Positions 10,123 to 21,204 are shown, numbered from the stretch's first letter. The stretch is 64,000 nt of DNA from Lithobates sylvaticus (GCA_028564925.1 CM053026.1:592901661-592965660), one strand, 5' to 3'. Translations and numbers: made by a program. The notes: a model not told the origin generated them from the sequence alone.

Positions 10123-10269
10123 CTGTCGCGTTTTCAAGGTCCTTCTCCTCCAGTGAAGACAAAGTGTCATCATCCCCTTCCAAAAGGCTATCACTCTCTA
10201 CGTTTTGACTTCCCACAACTTGGTTCCTGATGGATTGTTTTCCTTTCACAAGGGCATCATCTTCTCGAT
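10123..10269 (-). CDS. LRBA: LRBA internal exon: acidic linker before the PH-BEACH region
   Basis: A 147-base minus-strand exon lies between acceptor CTTCTACTTGTAG (AG at 10271-10270) and donor GCGACAG/GTAACC (GT at 10122-10121). Starting mid-codon it reads REDDALVKGKQSIRNQVVG, then SQNVESDSLLEGDDDTLSSL and EEKDLENAT, and ends with one base of a glycine codon. Phase 1 at both ends joins exactly to the 5407-5543 exon, giving NAT-G-PVSLSTPAQL across the junction. The sequence is acidic and low in predicted structure, in line with the variable linker ahead of the PH domain in LRBA and NBEA. The call rests mainly on the splice sites, the open frame and the phase match; exact family similarity is weaker here than in the next exon. 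Confidence 0.87.
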
Positions 10270-10765
10270 CTACAAGTAGAAGCAATTTCAGAAGAGGTAA
10301 ACATCATATTAAGGGATACAGAAAATCCTATTACCCACAGGTAGAAGAAAGAGGATACAAAATGTGGGGAAACATTATGTTGGACACATTATACAACTGA
10401 CTGTAAAAACCAACAACCATGTCCTGTGAGGGCCCACACAAAAATAGAAAAATTGAGTGGATATTGTACAGGTCCTCCTATGGCACTTTTGTTGAACAAA
10501 GTCAATGGGTTGAAAATAAGGAAACTTCTGCCCTATGCATATTTTAATTTTTTTCCCCCCAGAAAAGCATTTTCTTCAGATTGTACAACTGTATACTTCT
10601 AACGATATAGCTTATTTTTTTTTTAACAATGCACAGAAATGCTCTAGTTTCAGCTTGCTCCACATGCAGAACACAGCATAGATATAGGGACATAAGGACA
10701 AACTGGCTTCAAGAATGATTTCAGTCAGAATTATTGTTGAATTTAGTATCAGGTGCTATGTACTA
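10270..10765. other. LRBA intron upstream of the linker exon
   Basis: AT-rich sequence with a polypyrimidine-like acceptor context next to the exon. No further LRBA exon or repeat boundary was recognised. Confidence 0.4.
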
Positions 10766-10769
10766 GGTC

Positions 10770-11440
10770 TATGCGGGGGTCTATGCAGCGATCCTCGTCA
10801 TGCCACAATGTCTCCTGGGATCTGGTGTCATTGATCCCAGGAGCCAGTGCGGACATCCGCGAAATCTCGCGAGATTTACGGGCCTCCTGCCGAAATCTCG
10901 CGAGATTTCGGCGAACGTGAGGCATGCTGGTTCCCATATTTAACAATATAAATAAGCATGTTAGGCATATAATTAATCGAATAGAAAAATTTTGGATGGA
11001 AAGATCTGTTACTTACCTTTCCTCCAGCGCCGCTCTCTCCTCTGAGTCACCGCTCGTTTCATCCTTGGTTTATGTCGGTTGCCATCACAACGGGGCGGGA
11101 CTTCCTACGACGCCGCCCATTGTGATGGCAACCTGAACTGTTGTCTGCGCTACACTTTGCCGTTACTGCGCACCTGCGAGATCGGCGCAATAACGGCGCT
11201 GCATGCTGGGCCATCTGAAGAACAGCAACCAGGAAGAAGGTGCCTGTGTGGTTTCACATGCCACAGGCAAGATGGCACCCAGCAGCAATATTTTTTATAC
11301 GTTTTTTTATGTGACGAAAACCGGCAGCAGTTCACTTGGAAAACGGAACATGTGAGTGATGAATTTACATCTCCTAATCCTTCTCATTGTACAAAAAAAA
11401 AAAAAAAAAAACATTACAGACAGTGTCACCCCGCTTTAAT
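10770..11440. mobile_element. GC-rich non-autonomous element with many internal hairpins
   Basis: A GC-rich island in AT-rich intron. It holds CTCCTGGGATC against GATCCCAGGAG (10811-10844), two TCTCGCGAGA palindromes (10862-10877 and 10889-10912) and GTTGCCATCACAA (11078-11090) against TTGTGATGGCAAC (11120-11132). It also carries ACTTACC at 11011, a splice-donor-like word common in the TTAA elements here. Its right end runs into a poly-A tract at 11392-11410. Boundaries are approximate. Confidence 0.5.
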
Positions 11441-11447
11441 AACTTAA

Positions 11448-12188
11448 AGAGGAACTGCAGTCTGCTCACATTATTTGTAATAAAAACATCTTTGCCATTC
11501 TGAAGCTTCCCTCCAACCACGTTGCATATTATTTTATATATACTGTGATTCTGTACTTGCCAAATATGCTGCAGAAATCTCCCTCTACCAAGTCCCTTTG
11601 TTTTATCTAAAATTCCTAGTTGATCCTGCCAGTTCCTGTGTCCCCCTCTGTGTGCTGACCACGGTAATCATGGCTTCTGAGCACTGATACTATGGTCAGT
11701 TTATATGCCTCCGTCATCCCGCAGTGTTCCGAGTATCTCTTCCTCTCCCCCCTCCCTCCTTGCCTGTCAGCTCCAGTCTGTCTGCAGAGCAGATCTCCTC
11801 CGAGCCCCTCCCCTCTTCCCCTGCCTCAATTCCAATGCATTACATAACACAATGACTTGTTATATCTCTGTTTTAGCAAGATATTTACTGCAGTATGTCA
11901 GTTTTAAAAAAAAAAAAGTATAATCCTAAATACCTTTTTGCACAACTCCTCTGTGTGGTCACATGACCTGCCTCTGCTGGCTGGCTTACATCACTGGACA
12001 ATCTCAGCCACACCCACTGCTGTTCTTAGATTGAGTAAGCAGAGCAGTGGGAGGTCATGTGACTGCACAGAGGACCTGTGGAAACAGGTATTTAGGATTA
12101 CAATTTAAAAGAAACACATACACTGCACTTTATATCTTGCAAAAAACAGATGATACAAGTAATTGTGTTATGTGACTTTACAACCTCT
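11448..12188. mobile_element. TTAA-flanked foldback element
   Basis: TTAA at 11444-11447 and 12189-12192 bracket a 741-bp element that starts AGAGGAACTG and ends CAACCTCT. Internally CTCTGTGTGGTCACATGACC pairs with GGTCATGTGACTGCACAGAG, and TCCTAAATACCT with AGGTATTTAGGA, so the right half folds into a long hairpin. TTAA duplication is used by piggyBac and Kolobok transposases; no coding sequence remains to choose between them. Confidence 0.75.
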
Positions 12189-12319
12189 TTAATCGGCTAC
12201 TGAGTTTGTTAGCACTGGATTGTAGGGTATGAAGAAACTGACATTAAGAGTAACACAAATGTGAAGACTGCTCTTCAGAAATATTGTTTGCTTCACAAGT
12301 TTACTTTAAAGAAACCCCC

Positions 12320-12690
12320 TTAAAAAAGAGTTACTAAACCCTCTTTTTTTTTTTAAATAACGAGTGCCCCCGATCCACCTCTTTTGGGGTCCCTCAGCAG
12401 CGCTGGTGTCTCTTCCTCCTCTCAAATGCCCATAGAGAGAAGCGTTCTCCTTCGGGACACCCATGCGAACGTGCTCCCGTGTCCTGCTTCTGCCTCTATT
12501 GAAACAAAGCCGGACTCAACGCCCGCGTCATTGGATTTAATTGACAGCAGCAGGAGCCAATGGCTGCGCTGCTATCAATCTATCAAATCAGGACACAAGA
12601 CACAGCTGGTGTGCTCGTCCCCGGGGCCAGGAAAAAAAAAAAGAAGGGGGTCTGGGGGGCTGCAGCATGCAAAAAGGTTTTTCAGCGTGT
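12320..12690. repeat. GC-rich interspersed repeat
   Basis: A GC-rich patch with TTGATAG/CTATCAA-like symmetry around an 'agccaatggctgcgct' core, CCCCGGGGCC and flanking poly-A/poly-T tracts. It resembles the non-autonomous elements elsewhere in the window. The open frames it carries are not gene-like. Ends are uncertain. Confidence 0.35.
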
Positions 12691-13639
12691 CAGGGCCAGT
12701 CTGATCATTGGAAAGAGCAGGCTGAATTCTCAGTACAGCCGGAAAACTGACCATGCTGTACTCTTGTGCCTTGTGTGGCCAGTTTTTGATAAGAAAGCAG
12801 AGGGACTAGCAGGAACAACAGGTATTTCACACAAGGGAAGCAATACAAAGAGAATATGATACTTCTCTCATACAAGTACATGGTGCAGCAGGCAAATAAC
12901 AGGAATATGAAATGATGAGTTTACACATTCTTTAAAGTTTGCTTTTTTTATCCCCAACAGTCTCTTCAAATCAATTACAACTACTGTTCCATAAATATTT
13001 GACTGTTACAATACAACTAAAGCATTCAACTCATGATTTGTAACGCTGACTTGAACAGTTCTCCTTACACCCTCTTGTGACCAAATTGTACATAGGAGTT
13101 AATGAGAATTTCCAGCATGAAGATATCTACATTTCATGATGTCAACATTTCTACCATCAAATATTACCAAAAAAACAATACAAACCCATGACATTGTGCA
13201 GTCAGATTCAGGTGCACAAAGGCAATCCTACAATCCATACAATTTATTTAAAAATAAAACAACTGTCAAGCTAGTACTGCTATTTATCAAATGCCACATC
13301 AGCCCACAGTTCAACAGAATCGTTTCTTTTTCCCTCAAGTAATTCTTTTTGACCTTTAATACAGAATGTTTGGAGACCAGATCCCCCAGCAGCCAATAGC
13401 TGTTGTTGAAGGCGCTATCAGTACAACACAAAGCAGCCTGTACAAGCCTGTGGCCTGTATTGCTAACTTTCAGTCAAAAGGTGCTAGGAAAAAATGTCCA
13501 CCCCCCTCGTGAGAACACTTGTCTTTACATAAATAAAACTCCCCAAAGCTACAAGTCTGCCATGCAAGGAGGAGGAGGAGGAGAGCCCCTAATACTGCTA
13601 GAAATGAAACACCATTCCAGTTTGTTAAGGTAGCATATG
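12691..13639. other. Intron, no recognised feature
   Basis: Mostly single-copy-looking DNA with a short GGA repeat near 13566-13580. No exon, RNA gene or repeat boundary was recognised. Confidence 0.4.
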
Positions 13640-14200
13640 TGCAACATTTTGCAATTGTTCAACCTGAGCCGAGAAACCCCTTGTCATGGAAAATATGCAG
13701 CTTATTGATATTTGGAATGGTTTTCCTGTAATTAACTCCCCCTGGAGGATTTTAAGTTAGCAGCAGTGAAATTACCAACATTGCTCTAATACACACCACA
13801 TGGGCTGGGGCCTTTCACAATTCTCAGTGGCCTAATAGTGCTCTGCCGCAGGACTTTCTTTTCTTTCTTCCAGCAATTAGAGTGCAGCTACCCTGAGCAC
13901 AAATTAAAGGATAATGATTGTATTTAGAACTGGCCGTAAAATATCTATAGTTTTAGAAACCAAGTCTAGACTTTGTAGGCTTAATCATCGTTTCAAGAAG
14001 ATGTCAACGTTTCCTCCCTGGCACTGGAAGCGTCACTTTCTCACACTGCAATCTGCTTAAATACGGCAAATCCCCAGAGCAGCGCGGGCCTATACCATTG
14101 ACCCTACAGCAGCGTATCTGGAATATGCAATTCTTTGTGAAGTCAGACGCACTGAACCATGGGATAGTTTAGAACTCAGGAAACAAATGTAATATAGAAA
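13640..14200. promoter_or_regulatory. Candidate conserved non-coding / enhancer block
   Basis: Complex, repeat-free sequence with TAATTA at 13729-13734, AGCAATTAGAGTGC near 13872, ACAAATTAAAGGATAATGAT near 13900 and GCTTAATCATCG near 13980. It contrasts with flanking simple and MITE-derived sequence. Placement inside an LRBA intron within 13 kb of MAB21L2 makes an enhancer plausible. No conservation evidence is available here. Confidence 0.4.
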
Positions 14201-14399
14201 CCATTTTGGGACATTACACACTGATAGTCATGTATACATTTCATAAATAAAAAAAATAAAAAAAGATGGCAGTGAACCTTATGCTATGCTTTTCCAAAAG
14301 TAAATAATTAAAATAGATTTAGCATGGAAATATAATGTACCTGCTCACTTGTGTCTTATTGCTCTTATTGAAACATTGAAAAAATAAATCCCCAAACTA

Positions 14400-14766
14400 A
14401 TTTAGGCCCGGCACATACAGGCTTCAGCTTGTATAAAAGCAATGTATACAACATCAAGCTTTAGCGAAGCATTTGAAAAGCTTTTACAAGTTACATTTAT
14501 ACCGCAGTCACCCCAACACCTTACCAACTAAAAACTAGTATACACTAAAAGGGGGCTGAAAAAAAACAAAAAAAAAAACAGAAGAGCTCAGAAGGACCTG
14601 CTGTACTAAAATTCTGATGTTAGTACAGCAATCTCCCCCACTGAGCTATTGTCCCCCCCGCACCAGAATACATTGGTCAGCACACTCAACTATTGGCTGA
14701 AAGCGCTGACCGGATGCTGATCGGCAGAACTTTCTCCGTCATGCCCCTTCCATGTGTATGGCCCTT
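14400..14766. repeat. MITE-like repeat with GGCCCGGCACATACAGG left end
   Basis: The left end CCCGGCACATACAGGCTTCA and right-end word CATGTGTATGGCCCTTAAGG form a loose terminal inverted repeat. Similar 'tacaca/gtgtgta' ends are seen at 7456-8102. Confidence 0.45.
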
Positions 14767-15135
14767 AAGGGTGAATTCACTCTATATACAAATATGACAA
14801 ACGTTTTACCGCATGGTAAAATGTCTGTCACCGCAGGGACACAGGAAACAACTGTTTCCTACATGTCCCATTTACACTGCAACGCGGCCTAGGACTGCGC
14901 TGCAAAAAGATGTAGCTATGCTACATTTTATCACAGTGCCGAATCACACAGCAATGTACAGCAACGCACTGCTGTACATTGCCGTGAATGAAGTGTACAT
15001 TTTGTACACTTCAAATAAAGTTCGTACAAAACGAACAAAAAAAAGGGGCGAGCGTGATGTGCTGAATCATGCACCACACTGCCCCCTGCCTGGAGAGCTG
15101 CTGGAGCGGTGTGTTGCAGTCTAAATTCACCTTTA
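14767..15135. mobile_element. MITE with AAGGGTGAATTCAC ends
   Basis: Left end AAGGGTGAATTCACTC pairs with right end TAAATTCACCTTTATGG. Internal AATGTACAGCAACGC pairs with GCTGTACATTGCCGTG, and GTACATTTTGTACACTTC is itself near-palindromic. Confidence 0.6.
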
Positions 15136-15690
15136 TGGGGCCTACACATTGATAAAAGATTGATTTATTTTCTGATTAAGCGCTCCCATTAAAAAAATTG
15201 CTCAATAGCCAACAATATAATCAATTGATAGAATATCCCTAATTAGGTCATATTGCATTTACACATTTTTTTGATTATATTGTGATTGCGCTGCACTTTT
15301 TCAAGGATTATTATTACCATTGGAGCGGGAATACATGTCAGTGCTAGCCGCAATCGTTTTTTTTTGTGTTATTGATTGCACTGGGTAGTGCGGAGGCAAC
15401 AATAATTTATAAAATATGCCACACACGGGGATATGGTATTCAATAAATAGAAAATAACCATATACTCAGATAGATCGAAATATGATCAGCGCTGTTGACT
15501 GATGCAAAATGATCATTATTTGCCTTGGATGGTCAACTCAGTTTGATCAAATCCGATTTCAACCAAAATATAGATAAACTGGAAGGGCATTTCTGATTAT
15601 TTGATCGTTTTCTAACTCAATCATTTTGATTGAATTGCACATCAATCAAATATTAAAATCAAAGGGTTTACAGCTACCATTACACTTACC
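15136..15690. repeat. AT-rich MITE-like repeat ending in a splice-donor-like word
   Basis: Starts GGGGCCTACACATTGAT and is rich in TTGATT/AATCAA words that could pair. At 15684-15692 it carries ACTTACCTG, a perfect CAG/GTAAGT donor on the minus (LRBA-sense) strand. Boundaries are approximate. Confidence 0.35.
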
Positions 15691-16573
15691 TGTCCCTCAT
15701 CCATAGAGATATTGGCTGTGCAGTATGTTGGCACTGTCAGCCATTTGTCAAAATCTACCAAGCAGGGCATGCTTCCCTTGTGCTCTGCACTTTACATTTA
15801 CTCCTATGGAGAGTCCACTCTATGCTCTGGCAAAGTAAAAATGCTCAAGAAGGCTAAAAATGTGTGAGTGTTGAGCACATAATTTGACAAATAGTTCGTG
15901 GTGGCGACAAACTGCACAGCAAAACTCTTGCTAGATTAAAAACAGGTGCATTTAGCACTGGCAGGGGAGGGTATGCCATGTACCAGTAAATCACCTCTAA
16001 TGATGTATGTTCAATGTCCTATGATGTACTCCATTAGTTATAACTGGTAATTTTATTCAGGCAGCACAGTAGTTGCCGACCCTTATAGCTGTGGCTCTCA
16101 TGCAGTGCGTACAGTAAAGGTTATGTGGGTTGCTCACAGCCCTCCTCCATTCAAAAAAACATCTTGTATTCTTAACACACAATGTAAGGTGTTCTGTGAC
16201 TGGACGAGGGGAGGAGTGGATGAAGTGTATGATCGCCACCTCGCCCAACCACAGAATGCCCCATATTCTGTGAAAATAATATTTTATGGGCATAGTCTTC
16301 ACTGTATGAGAGCCAGAATGGTCTCTGCATCAGAAGTTTGAAGCTTACTGAACAGTCAGGGTTGAATGGAAAAAAGTACAACATGGGACCCACATGTTTA
16401 CTGGTAAATAGCAAGTGTGTATAAATCATTTTTTGGCAGAGTTCACATTTGAGGGTAGACTAAATTTGCATACTATGCTTTTCTCCAGAAGTGTATTAGG
16501 AAAATATTTGTTGTACAGAATGTTCAGCTACAATCTTAAAGGTCATAAATGAGGCCAAAAAACAGAGAGCAGA
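15691..16573. other. Intron, no recognised feature
   Basis: No coding resemblance or clear repeat boundary. Two overlapping inverted words (GACTCTCATGCAGTG at 16093 and CACTGTATGAGAGCC at 16299) suggest a worn MITE at about 16090-16315. Confidence 0.35.
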
Positions 16574-16974
16574 TACAGTGCATCCGTAAAGTATTCACAG
16601 CGCTTCACTTTTTCCACATTTTGTTATGTTACAGCCATATTCCAAAATGGATTCAATTAATTATTTTCCTAAAAATTCTACAAACAATACCCAATAATGA
16701 CAACGTGAAACAAGTTTGCGTGAAATCTTTTCAAACTTATTACAAACAAAAAAAATAAAAAAATCACGTACATAAATATTCACAGCCTTTGCCATGACAC
16801 TCAAAATTGAGCGTCCTGTTTCCACTGATCATCCTTAAGATGTTTCTACAACTTTATTGGAGTCCACCTGTAGTAAAAATTCAGTTGATTGGACAAGGCA
16901 GGATTTGGGAAGGCACACACTTGTCTGTATAAGGTCCCACAGTTAACAGTGCATGTCAGAGCACAAACCAAGCC

Positions 16975-17448
16975 ATGAAGTCCAATGAATTGTCTGTAGA
17001 CCTCCAAGACAGGATTGTATCAAAGCACAGATCTGGGGAAGGCTACAGAAACATTTCTGCAGCATTGAAGGCCCTAATAAGCAAAGTGGCCTCCATCATC
17101 CATAAATGGAAGATGCTTGGAACCACCAGGACTCTTCCTAGGGTGGGCCGCCTGGCCAAACTGAGCGATCGGGGGAGAAGGACCATAGTCAGGGAGCTAA
17201 CCAAGAACCCGATTGGTCACTAACAGAGCTCCAGTGTTTCTCTGTGGAGAGAGTAGAACCTTCCAGAAGAACAACCATCTCTGCAGAACTCCATCAATCA
17301 GGCCTGTATGGTAGGAGTGGCCAGACGGAAGCCACTCCTCAGTAAAAGCACATGACAGCATGCCTGGAGTTTGCCAAAAGGCACCTGAAGGACTCTCAGA
17401 CCATGATAAACAAAATTCTCTGGTCTGATGAAACACAGATTGAATTTA
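16975..17448 (+). pseudogene. Tc1 transposase, N-terminal part
   Basis: The open segment to 17223 reads ELSVDLQDRIVSKHRSGEGY, then RNISAALKALISKVASII and RTLPRVGRLAKLSDRGRRTI, the paired DNA-binding domain of Tc1 transposases with its GRPAKLS-type hook (here GRLAKLS). After a stop following KNPIGH, homology continues in other frames through ISAELHQSGLYGR-like and LEFAKRHLKDSQ words to ILWSDET, which carries the first catalytic aspartate. Homology breaks at about 17448 where a foreign repeat begins. Confidence 0.9.
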
Positions 17449-17449
17449 T

Positions 17450-17486
17450 GGGCAGCACAGTGGTGTAGTGGTAGCACTTTTGCCTA
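17450..17486 (+). mobile_element. tRNA-type SINE head fragment
   Basis: GGGCAGCACAGTGGTGTAGT followed by GGTAGCACTTTTGCCT matches the 5' end of a common tRNA-derived SINE of aquatic vertebrates and resembles a tRNA A box (GTGGTGTAGTGG). Only about 37 bases remain. Confidence 0.55.
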
Positions 17487-18324
17487 CAGACATCTTTCAG
17501 ATATCGTCTTTTTCAGCCGGCGATTCCCTGCACCATAAGAACGATCATAGCAGCTGTTCCGCCCATTGATCGTTCTTACGGGCGGCTCGCGCCGCCCTCT
17601 GGTGCTTCTTCCGGCTCACTGCTTCCATCGGTGAGTCGGACACAGGATCCGCCGGATGGTGATCATAGAGTCTCTATGATCGTTCGGAGGCCGGGCGCGA
17701 TGTTATGACGTCACGCCCGGCCTCTGCATTCAAATAACGGCGCCGCCTCGGCTGGGAAGCCGAGATCATTTTTTTTTTTGATTTTAGGCTTCCCAGCCTA
17801 GAGGTGAGATGTGGGGTCTTATTGACCCCACATCTCACTGTAAATAGGTCCGATCATGTCATATTCCTGCTACAAGGGATGTTTACATTCCTTGTAATAG
17901 GAATAAAAGTAATCAAATTATTATTATTTTTTTTAAAGTGTCAAACTAAAGTAAAATTAACAATAAAGAAAAAAGCTAGTACGCAGAAGTGAACGCATAC
18001 GTAAGCCCCGCCCACATATGAAACCAGTGTTCAAACCACACATGTGAGGTATCGCCGCGAACGTTAGAGCGAGAGCAATAATTCTAGCCCTAGACCTCCT
18101 CTATAACTCAAAACATGTAACCAGTAAAACATTTTAAAGCGTCGCCTATGGGGGTTTTTAAATACCAAAGTTTGGCGCCATTCCATGAGCGCGTGCAATT
18201 TTGAAGGGTGACATGTTGGGTATCTATTTACTCGGCGTATCTTTATCTTTCACATTATGCAAAATTGGGTTAACTTTACGTTTTTTTTTTTTTTTTAACC
18301 ATGAAACAGTTTTTTTTCTGACCC
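17487..18324 (-). mobile_element. Family B non-autonomous element inside the Tc1 copy
   Basis: Shares with the copy at 63090-64000 (opposite orientation) the words TGTGAGGTATC(G/A)CCGCG, TAGACCTCCTC, AATTTTGAAGGGTGACATG-like and ATTTACTCGGC. A foldback GGTCTTATTGACCCCACATC near 17815 and GATCGTTCTTACGGGCG near 17570 are other landmarks. A poly-T tract abuts its right end. No coding capacity. Confidence 0.75.
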
Positions 18325-18560
18325 TAAGCATACAGTCAAGATAACAAAGGAGTGGCTACAGGACAACTCTGTAAATGTCCTTGAGTGGCCCAGCTAGAAC
18401 GGGTCACTCAAGGACATTTATGGGAGAAACTGCCCAAATATAGGTGTGCCAAGCTTGTAGAATCATACTCATAAAGACTTGAGGCTGTAATTGGTGCCTA
18501 AGGTGCTTCAACAACGTATTGAGCACCTTTGGCACCTTATATACTTATGTACATGTGATA
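18325..18560 (+). pseudogene. Tc1 transposase, C-terminal remnant
   Basis: Homology resumes with [20 protein letters not shown] followed by WPS, the segment after the second catalytic aspartate, and continues in shifted frames through a glutamate-region remnant and the C-terminal LIxSYxxRLxAVI-like part. About 120 residues between the two halves are missing. Confidence 0.8.
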
Positions 18561-18733
18561 TTTTTCGTTTTAATAAATTTGCAAAGATTTCAAACTTCTT
18601 TCATGTTGTCATTATGGGGTATTGTTTATAGAACTTTGAGGAAAATAATGAATTGAATACATTTTGGAATAAGGCTGTAACATAACAAAATGTGGAAAAA
18701 GTGAAGCTCTAAATACCTTCCGGATGCACTGTA

Positions 18734-19083
18734 CAAAAAGAAGTAAGAGTCTGTTTTGTCCACAGACAAAGTAAAATCAGAATTCTCAGTTTTCTAGCTA
18801 ATGGCATGTTCACACTTGTGGAGTGCTCTTGGGCAAGTGCATTTTGGGTTGCCATTTAAAATGAATGGCACCCCTATGTATTGCACTGTGCTTGGTGCAT
18901 TACTGTGCATTGCAGCAGGGTATAACAGGCCTTTATACCAAAAACAATGGTAGTTGAAATTTGCAGGACTCTTACCGCCAATGACATGTGATATGTTCCC
19001 AACTATTTAGAAAATTTCAAACGGATGCTACAGTCATATCATTTCAGTATAGATCTTAAAAGAAGATCTTAATTTTGGAATTC
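18734..19083. other. Intron with a worn 'TTCACACTTG' repeat
   Basis: GCATGTTCACACTTGTGGAG at 18803 resembles the ends of the repeats at 8104 and 40550. Nothing else was recognised. Confidence 0.35.
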
Positions 19084-19087
19084 TTAA

Positions 19088-19473
19088 AGAGGAAGTAAAG
19101 CCTCCTCCTCCAAAAAAAAAAAAAAAAAAACGGAAACTGCAAGGCAAAGGCATAATGAGCTAGTATGCAAGCCCCCGAAGCGGTCCTCATCCATGACCTT
19201 CTCTGCTGCCATCAAGCCCGGAGTGACTTCTGGGTCTCGCCGCTCCAGCGCTGTCATTCGCTGGATCGGCGATAAAGTCGCTCCCGCATGCGCACGAAAG
19301 CGGCATATGGCCGTGATCTCGGCATGCACAGTGCGCCGTAGACAGCAATGCCTCTTTTTTTCTAAATATCTCCTAAACCATGTAGGTTTAGGAGATATTT
19401 ATTGGACCTACAGGTAAACCTTAATCTAGGCGTACCTGTAGGCCAAAGTGGTTTGTAAGGGTTTACAACCACT
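19088..19473. mobile_element. TTAA-flanked MITE
   Basis: TTAA at 19084-19087 and 19474-19477 bracket 386 bp. The left end AGAGGAAGTAAAGCC and the reverse complement of the right end, AGTGGTTGTAAACCC, form a terminal inverted repeat. Internal TAAACCATGTAGGTTTAGGA and the poly-A tract near the left end are typical of this frog type. Confidence 0.8.
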
Positions 19474-19546
19474 TTAAGTCTAGGACTACTTTGTTCATTT
19501 CAGAGTAGAACAAGACGAAATTTGATTGATTGCCCTTTTGGAGGAT

Positions 19547-20381
<835 letters not shown>

Positions 20382-20385
20382 TTAA

Positions 20386-21204
20386 AGTGTTTGTTAACCC
20401 AAAAAAAAAAAAACATATTGATCCAGTTTCTTTAAAGCATGTTGTACAGCACAGTGCTTGTGCTGTGTAATTTGGCCCCCTGTATCACCTTAAATACCTG
20501 GCTGATCCTTCCAGTTTCTGCCCTCCCCACTGTACACTGAGCACGATAATCAGGGCTGCTCAGCCCTGACACTGTTGTCAGCGTACATGCCTCCGTCAGC
20601 CGCAGCCCTGCTCTCTGTGTCTGTCTCCTTTGTCCTCCTCCCTGCTTGTCAGCTCCCCCACCCTCCCCTCCTGCTCTAAAAAAAAGTTTTTCTTCTATAG
20701 TTCCATCTATTGTCTAATATTAAGCTCCCCAGTAGATGTCATTTTTAAAATTATGAGATATAATGGCTCACTTCAGAGCGCCGTTCCCCCCCCCCCCCTC
20801 TCCTCATCTTGGCTGACATCAGCGGGGGTTTCCCAGCACCTCCCCCTGCAGCTATCAGATTGGGAAAGGTGACCGGCGGGCAGTCAGCTGAGCACCGAAC
20901 GGTGCTCTGAAGTAAGCTATTATACTGCATATTTTTAAAAATGACATCCACTAGGGAAGTGGTCATCAACCCTGTCCTCAGGACCCACTAACAGGCCAGG
21001 TTTGCAAGATAACTGAAATACATCACAGGGGATATAATTTTCTGTTCAGTGATTGCAGTATTCTAGTCTGCATCTCTCCAAGGTAATACATAAAACCTGG
21101 CCTGTTAGTGGGCCCTGAGGACAGGGTTGATGGCCACTGCACTAGGGAGCTTAGTGTTATATAACAGAGGGAACTATAGAAGAAAAATTTTGACCTTAAA
21201 CACT
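20386..21204. mobile_element. TTAA-flanked foldback element carrying a nested hAT MITE
   Basis: TTAA at 20382-20385 and 21205-21208 bracket an element starting AGTGTTTGTTAACCC and ending GACCTTAAACACT. The two halves fold: TTCTTCTATAGTTCC, AGTAGATGTCATTTTTAAAA and CACTTCAGAGCGCCGTTC on the left pair with GAACGGTGCTCTGAAGTAAG, TTTTTAAAAATGACATCCAC and GGAACTATAGAAGAA on the right. A separate hAT MITE (20957-21139) splits the right arm. Without it the element would be about 630 bp. Confidence 0.87.
20957..21139. mobile_element. hAT-type MITE with 8-bp target duplication
   Basis: CACTAGGG occurs on both sides (20949-20956 and 21140-21147), the 8-bp duplication of hAT transposases. The ends AAGTGGTCATCAACCCTGTC and (reverse complement) CAGTGGCCATCAACCCTGTC are inverted copies extending at least 45 bases (CTCAGG, CCACTAACAGGCCAGG). 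Confidence 0.93.

Larger units (their letters stand above)
16576..18731 (+). mobile_element. Tc1-type DNA transposon (Froggy Prince-like), interrupted
   Basis: The ends CAGTGCATCCG (16576) and CGGATGCACTG (to 18731) are inverted copies flanked by the TA target duplication (16574-16575, 18732-18733). The longer inverted repeats share CACTTTTTCCACATTTTGTT and TGTTACAGCC. Between them lies a Tc1 transposase split in two: 16975-17448 and about 18325-18560. The middle, which should hold the second catalytic aspartate region, has been lost or replaced by another repeat at 17450-18325. The element is dead but its complete inverted ends and TA duplication are still recognisable. Confidence 0.93.

Noticed and set aside
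10770-11440. CpG-island promoter of a separate gene
   Set aside because: GC content and CpG words are explained by a hairpin-rich mobile element; no downstream exon was found.
12384-12704. 106-codon frame in a GC-rich island
   Set aside because: The island looks like a dispersed repeat with poly-A/poly-T flanks; no protein family was recognised.
17450-17486. A functional tRNA gene
   Set aside because: Only an A-box-like GTGGTGTAGTGG start is present; there is no B box or acceptor stem, so it is a SINE fragment.
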